From assembly GCF_004208535.1 (NCBI RefSeq), contig NZ_SGIS01000012.1:51935-115934 (forward strand): 64,000 nucleotides of DNA, in the 5' to 3' direction. The notes below the pieces were generated by a model, which was given only the letters and a program-made list of their open reading frames with translations, was not told the origin of the DNA and ran no database searches. Of this stretch, positions 60,663 to 64,000 are shown one piece after another (positions within the stretch are counted from its first letter, which is position 1; each line of letters opens with the position of its first letter). The position numbers and the translations under genes are program-made. The DNA is from Sphingomonas populi (GTDB lineage Bacteria; Pseudomonadota; Alphaproteobacteria; Sphingomonadales; Sphingomonadaceae).

Positions 60663-61460
60663 ATGGATCCTGTTGATGTTGCCCGACGCCTGATCGCCTT
60701 TGCGTCTGAAGCCGAGCTCGATGAGATCGAAGTCGAAGATTTCCCCGTGACCGATAACGAAGATGAGCTTTGGTTACGGATATTCGGCGTGCACGAGCGC
60801 TACCGGCGTCCGGCTCAAATTATGATCGAGGAACTGCGAGGGGCGCTCGCCGAGACCGATTGGGATCCCGACCTTTCCGACATTAGGCCGGACGATCGCG
60901 ACCGCTGGTCCTTTGGCGAGGCCATAATCTTCCGCGGATTTGAGAGGATGATCCTTCGTGGCCTCCTTGTGCCGCGGCGTAAGGTCCCGATCCTACGGCG
61001 CGTTCCTGACGACGTCGCGCTGTTCCTCATCAGCATCGACGACGGTGAGGATTATCTGACGCGCGAGAGCCACGGCATGGGTTGGCACTATCACTATCAA
61101 AACTGGCGCAAGGACCGCTCAAATGTCATTCTGTCTTGGGATACGCGCTGGCACGAGCCTTCCCCCCAGACGGAGCCGCCTACGCAGCGCGCCCTCTTCG
61201 TCGAACCGCATGGCGAGAAGAACAATGCCGACTTTGAGGCGAAGCCATGGCTCTGGCGCGAGAAGAAGCGAAAATCGATGTACGACGCTTGCTCAACGGA
61301 CCTCGTCAGATGGCGGATCGGCGAGTTTAAATGCGCTGCCAACAAGAGCGAGGTTGTCTATCCGGCGGGACGGGTGCTGACTCCGCATCCTGCGGCCACC
61401 GCCACTGTCGTTCAGAAAGCCGCCGCCAGTGCAAAGACGATCAGGAAGCGGCGGCGCTAA
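60663..61460 (+). CDS. Hypothetical protein of unknown function
   Basis: A 265-aa protein I do not recognise. The first 60 residues are acidic (ELDEIEVEDFPVTDNEDELW), the middle contains RDRWSFGEAIIFRGFERMIL and GWHYHYQNWRKDRSNVILSW, rich in aromatic and charged residues, and the last 40 are Ala- and Lys/Arg-rich (KAAASAKTIRKRRR). No signal peptide or membrane segment is seen. It is alone between the RND operon and a broken integrase, so it may be cargo of a small integrated element. Codon use looks slightly less GC-biased than in its neighbours. Confidence 0.55.
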   Translation: MDPVDVARRLIAFASEAELDEIEVEDFPVTDNEDELWLRIFGVHERYRRPAQIMIEELRGALAETDWDPDLSDIRPDDRDRWSFGEAIIFRGFERMILRGLLVPRRKVPILRRVPDDVALFLISIDDGEDYLTRESHGMGWHYHYQNWRKDRSNVILSWDTRWHEPSPQTEPPTQRALFVEPHGEKNNADFEAKPWLWREKKRKSMYDACSTDLVRWRIGEFKCAANKSEVVYPAGRVLTPHPAATATVVQKAAASAKTIRKRRR

Positions 61461-61562
61461 TCTTAATCCTGGGCGGGTGACGAAGCATCGGATTCCGGCT
61501 GGCGCCGGGCTGGATCCCTTCTTTAGACTCTATGTTGACTAACCCCGCACGGAGGCAAGCGC

Positions 61563-62263
61563 TTGGCCTTTCTCGACCTTAATGACGCCTGCAAGGGCCT
61601 GCTCCTGACAACCGTCGGCATTCTCAACGCGAGCGGTCTGCGCTATGTCGTGGCCGGCGGGTATGCGAGCGGGCGCCGGATCTATGTCGTCCAAGCACGG
61701 ATGGACGCTCGCACCCGAACCGTCACGATCGGCGATGCGCGCGTGATCTCGCGCGCACAGGCGCTCGATGTCGCGCGGCGCGTCCTGGTGCGCGCCCAGA
61801 TCGGCGAGAACCCCGCCGACACGCTTATGAGCACCCGTCGAGTCCCGCGCTTCGACGCGTTCCTCTCGGAATTCTGGGACAACGTATCCCCGCGCTGGAA
61901 GCCGTCGACGCTCGATCGCAACATCTACTATCGCAGGCACCTCGAACGTGGGTTCGCCCGGCGCTTCCTCGACAAGATTGAGCCTGCGGATGTCTCGCAC
62001 TGGTTCGCCGGGCTCTGGCGCATGTCCGCATGCATGATCTTCGTCACAGCTTCGCAAGCCATGCCGCCGCCATGTCCGAGACGCTGCCGATGATCAGCAA
62101 ACTGCTGGGGCATTCGAGCGTGAAAATGACGGCACGTTATGCGCATTTGTCGGACGGTGCCGCTATCGAGGAGAACGAGCGTATTGGTCGATTGATCAGC
62201 AAGTTGATGGAGTTGCCTGACGAACGAACGACACGAGATTTCCGACGATATGCCAGAGAGTAG
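61563..62263 (+). pseudogene. Tyrosine integrase with internal deletion
   Basis: A TTG start at 61563 with GGAGG eight bases upstream opens an integrase N-terminal part: LRYVVAGGYASGRRIYVVQA and FLSEFWDNVSPRWKPSTLDR, a core-binding region. After about DVSHWFAGL (near 62010) the sequence jumps, in another frame, to the end of the catalytic domain: MHDLRHSFASHAAAM, MISKLLGHSSVKMTARYAHL, with the H-x-x-R, H and Tyr residues, and stops at 62263. The first catalytic Arg and about 150 residues are deleted. The gene is dead. Confidence 0.8.
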
Positions 62264-62454
62264 GGTTCGTGGCCGATCCGCTTGTCACGTCCCGCTGAAC
62301 GAAGATCCTTACCGAGTGCCGCATCGGCGGCGCCGATGTGCGTCATCTATTACGAAGCATGGGCATAGCGGCCTTCCCCGGAGCGGGCTGAACGGCGGCA
62401 CTTATCAAGAACTGCCGTGAACGTGGCATCGAGTGGGACCGCTCAAACCTTAAA

Positions 62455-63036
62455 TCAATCGATCACCAACAGAAGGCGTACGTCTCCGGTGCCGGCAATC
62501 GGCGGGGAACGGTGCAAGAGCAGACCATCCGGTGTCCATTCGCGTCCCTTGAAAATTCCAACATGCCCCGTGGGAATCCGGTGAACATCATCCAATCCAT
62601 TTTCCCCTTGAAGCGCCCACTCGGTGCCCGGTCCGACGTACGTCGTGAGAAGGCGTGCTCGGACATAATCAGAATGGAATTTCCAGCAGGCGTTACCGGA
62701 AATCGCTTCAAGCCGAATTGAGACATCATCGATTTCCATCAGCGCGGCGAAGCGATGGGAGAGATCGACAATGTCCGCGAGGAGCGGCACATGCCAGGAT
62801 CGCGCGGTTGCGCCGCTCAACGCGATATTTATCGTGTGGCGCACCTCTCCAATGGAGCACGTCACGTTAAACCCGACCAAGCCGTCCAGATCCTCCCGTG
62901 GGACCGTTACCGGGTTGGGTCTCGACCATAGCGTGAGCGCAACCTCATGGTCGTAAATGGCGGCCAGATGTGCCGGGTCGTCGCCGCTACGAGCGATGCT
63001 GGGTTTCACTTCGATGGGGCGATCAAGAAGTTTCAT
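62455..63036 (-). CDS. DUF1826 domain-containing protein
   Basis: The ATG at 63036 has AGGAGG nearby and overlaps the GTPase stop (TGATG), giving 193 residues. The sequence matches DUF1826: DHEVALTLWSRPNP, FHSDYVRARLLTTYVGPGTE, HRIPTGHVGIFKGREW and PPIAGTGDVRLLLVID. This family is regularly paired with CobW/ZigA-type GTPases in zinc-starvation (Zur) operons. No Zur box is seen here, since the operon's 5' end is lost to the insertion element. Its role is unknown but probably in metal homeostasis. Confidence 0.82.
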   Translation of the reverse strand: MKLLDRPIEVKPSIARSGDDPAHLAAIYDHEVALTLWSRPNPVTVPREDLDGLVGFNVTCSIGEVRHTINIALSGATARSWHVPLLADIVDLSHRFAALMEIDDVSIRLEAISGNACWKFHSDYVRARLLTTYVGPGTEWALQGENGLDDVHRIPTGHVGIFKGREWTPDGLLLHRSPPIAGTGDVRLLLVID

Positions 63037-63873
63037 CAGGCCGCCTCCTGCACACCCCATCGCGGGAAGGGATCGTCCCGACCCTGCCAAATGTCAGGAG
63101 TGAAGGCGGTCGTCTCGACCAAGCAAGCATCGAGTTGATAACGAAGCGCGGCTTCGTCCATTCCGATGCCAATGAAGACCAGTTCCTGACGGCGATCTCC
63201 CCACACCGAATCCCATTTGTCGCCCACCGAGCGCTCGAACGCATCACCGTCAGGCCAACGATTCCGCGGAATTGCGGCCCACCATCGGCCAAGCCCCGCA
63301 GTCGTGGTCTGCGCGCCCGCTTGCGCGAGTTCGCCAACCCAATCTGGCCGGGTCGCGAGCCAGAAATGCCCTTTGGCGCGAATGACCCCGTCCCAACCAG
63401 AAGACGAAAATGCATGAAATTTGGTCGGATCGAACGGCGCGCGGGCACGATAGACAAAGCTCTCTACGCCATATTCTTCATTTTCCGGTCGATGGTGCGC
63501 ATAGCCATACAGTTCCTTCGCCCAAAGCGGGCGCGTCTCGGCCTTCGCGTCGTCGAACAGCCCGGTGTCGAGCACGGCCTCCAACGGCACGCGGCCAAAC
63601 CGTGCCTCCAAGATCCGCGCGTCGGCGTTTAGCGCCGCCACAAGCTTGCGAACCGTTGCGAGATGCTCCGGCGAGACCAGATCGGCCTTGTTGATGATCA
63701 CAACGTCGGCGAACTCGATCTGTTCGACCAGAAGCGAGACGAGGCTACGGGTGTCGTCCTCGCCGAGCGATTCACCGCGATCTGCCAGAAAATCCTGGCT
63801 GCTATAATCCTTGAGCAGGTTCGCGGCATCGACGACCGTCACCATGGTATCGAGGCGCGCGACATGAGCGAGG
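63036..63873 (-). pseudogene. CobW/ZigA-type zinc GTPase, 5' end lost to an IS element
   Basis: The remaining frame begins at the junction with SLAHVARLDTMVTVVDAANL and holds the G4 motif in VVIINKADLV and the CobW C-terminal domain (WDGVIRAKGHFWLATRPDWV, QELVFIGIGMDEAALRYQLD). Roughly the first 100-130 residues are missing, including the P-loop and the C-x-C-C metal motif. A start at the internal ATG 63845 could make a 269-aa protein, but without GTP binding it cannot work normally. It was the first gene of an operon with DUF1826. Confidence 0.85.
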
Positions 63874-64000
63874 CTAGTGGATTGATTCCAACGTTTGATG
63901 CCCGCGCCTGACGGCTGCGATAATCTGATCGGGATTGGCCTTCCAGACGAACGGCTTCGGTTCCTGATTATGCTCTTTTATGAAGCGGTTGATGGCGGCC
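63874..64000 (-). mobile_element. IS630-family element: transposase C-terminus (rest outside window)
   Basis: The open minus-strand frame from the window edge encodes AAINRFIKEHNQEPKPFVWK then ANPDQIIAAVRRGHQTLESI and a final His before the TAG at 63874-63876. This is the conserved end of IS630-type transposases. The element joins the GTPase gene at CTAG, agreeing with the TA target duplication of the family. The terminal repeat could not be separated from the coding end. Confidence 0.85.

Noticed and set aside
62264..62454. Possible small plus-strand gene between the integrase remnant and DUF1826
   Set aside because: A short stretch looks protein-like (NCRERGIEWDRS), but there is no start with a ribosome site and no continuation, so it is treated as intergenic or a scrap.
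1..64000. tRNA, rRNA or riboswitch genes
   Set aside because: No tRNA T-loop/acceptor pattern, rRNA segment or known riboswitch core was recognised by eye; a tRNAscan or Infernal run would be needed to exclude them fully.

Overview
The window is GC-rich, gene-dense and looks like an alphaproteobacterial chromosome, most likely a sphingomonad. Evidence for this is a GH115 alpha-glucuronidase, a TonB-dependent receptor beside catabolic genes, a ceramide/diacylglycerol-kinase-like lipid gene set, a two-partner secretion pair and integrase scars of the kind common in Sphingomonadaceae. This placement is inferred from protein character, since no rRNA or marker gene is present. No tRNA, rRNA or CRISPR array was seen.

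Layout. (1) 1-5109: sugar metabolism on the minus strand (two sugar-phosphate isomerase/epimerase-like proteins and a 961-aa GH115 enzyme), with an IS5-type transposase scrap and a degenerate stretch between. (2) 5382-14018: an envelope-lipid or surface-polymer locus. It holds four translationally coupled genes (lipid kinase, nucleotidyltransferase-like protein, MobA-like NTP transferase, HAD phosphatase), a DUF2141 protein, a GINT1-like beta-propeller protein, a Wzx-type flippase and two paralogous TagF-like glycerophosphotransferases. (3) 14.1-20.4 kb: a broken serine recombinase, a prolyl-4-hydroxylase-like oxygenase and a TpsB-TpsA-L,D-transpeptidase operon. (4) 20.5-21.1 kb: a graveyard with a broken alpha/beta hydrolase, a tyrosine-integrase tail, a 16-bp perfect hairpin and a terminator-like hairpin.

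(5) 21255-51282: a 30-kb acyl-CoA catabolic island. It contains an acyl-CoA ligase, four acyl-CoA dehydrogenases, two enoyl-CoA hydratases plus a FadJ-type fusion, a thiolase, an Ltp2-like thiolase with a DUF35 partner, five SDRs, two AhpD/CMD proteins, two APH-type acyl-CoA kinases, two DUF1254 proteins, a TonB receptor, an MFS transporter, and LuxR and TetR regulators. Seven copies of a palindrome, CGACCG-N2-CGGTCG, sit in its four promoter regions and appear nowhere else I looked, so the island is probably one TetR regulon. The substrate is unknown. The gene content fits a hydrophobic, branched or cyclic acid degraded through 4-hydroxyacyl-CoA and side-chain cleavage steps.

(6) 51347-60339: a DUF2889 protein, then a two-component system directly upstream of a complete RND efflux operon (pump, adaptor, outer-membrane channel). 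(7) 60663-64000: an unknown protein, an integrase with an internal deletion, a DUF1826 gene, and a CobW-type GTPase whose 5' end is replaced by an IS630-family element running off the window edge.
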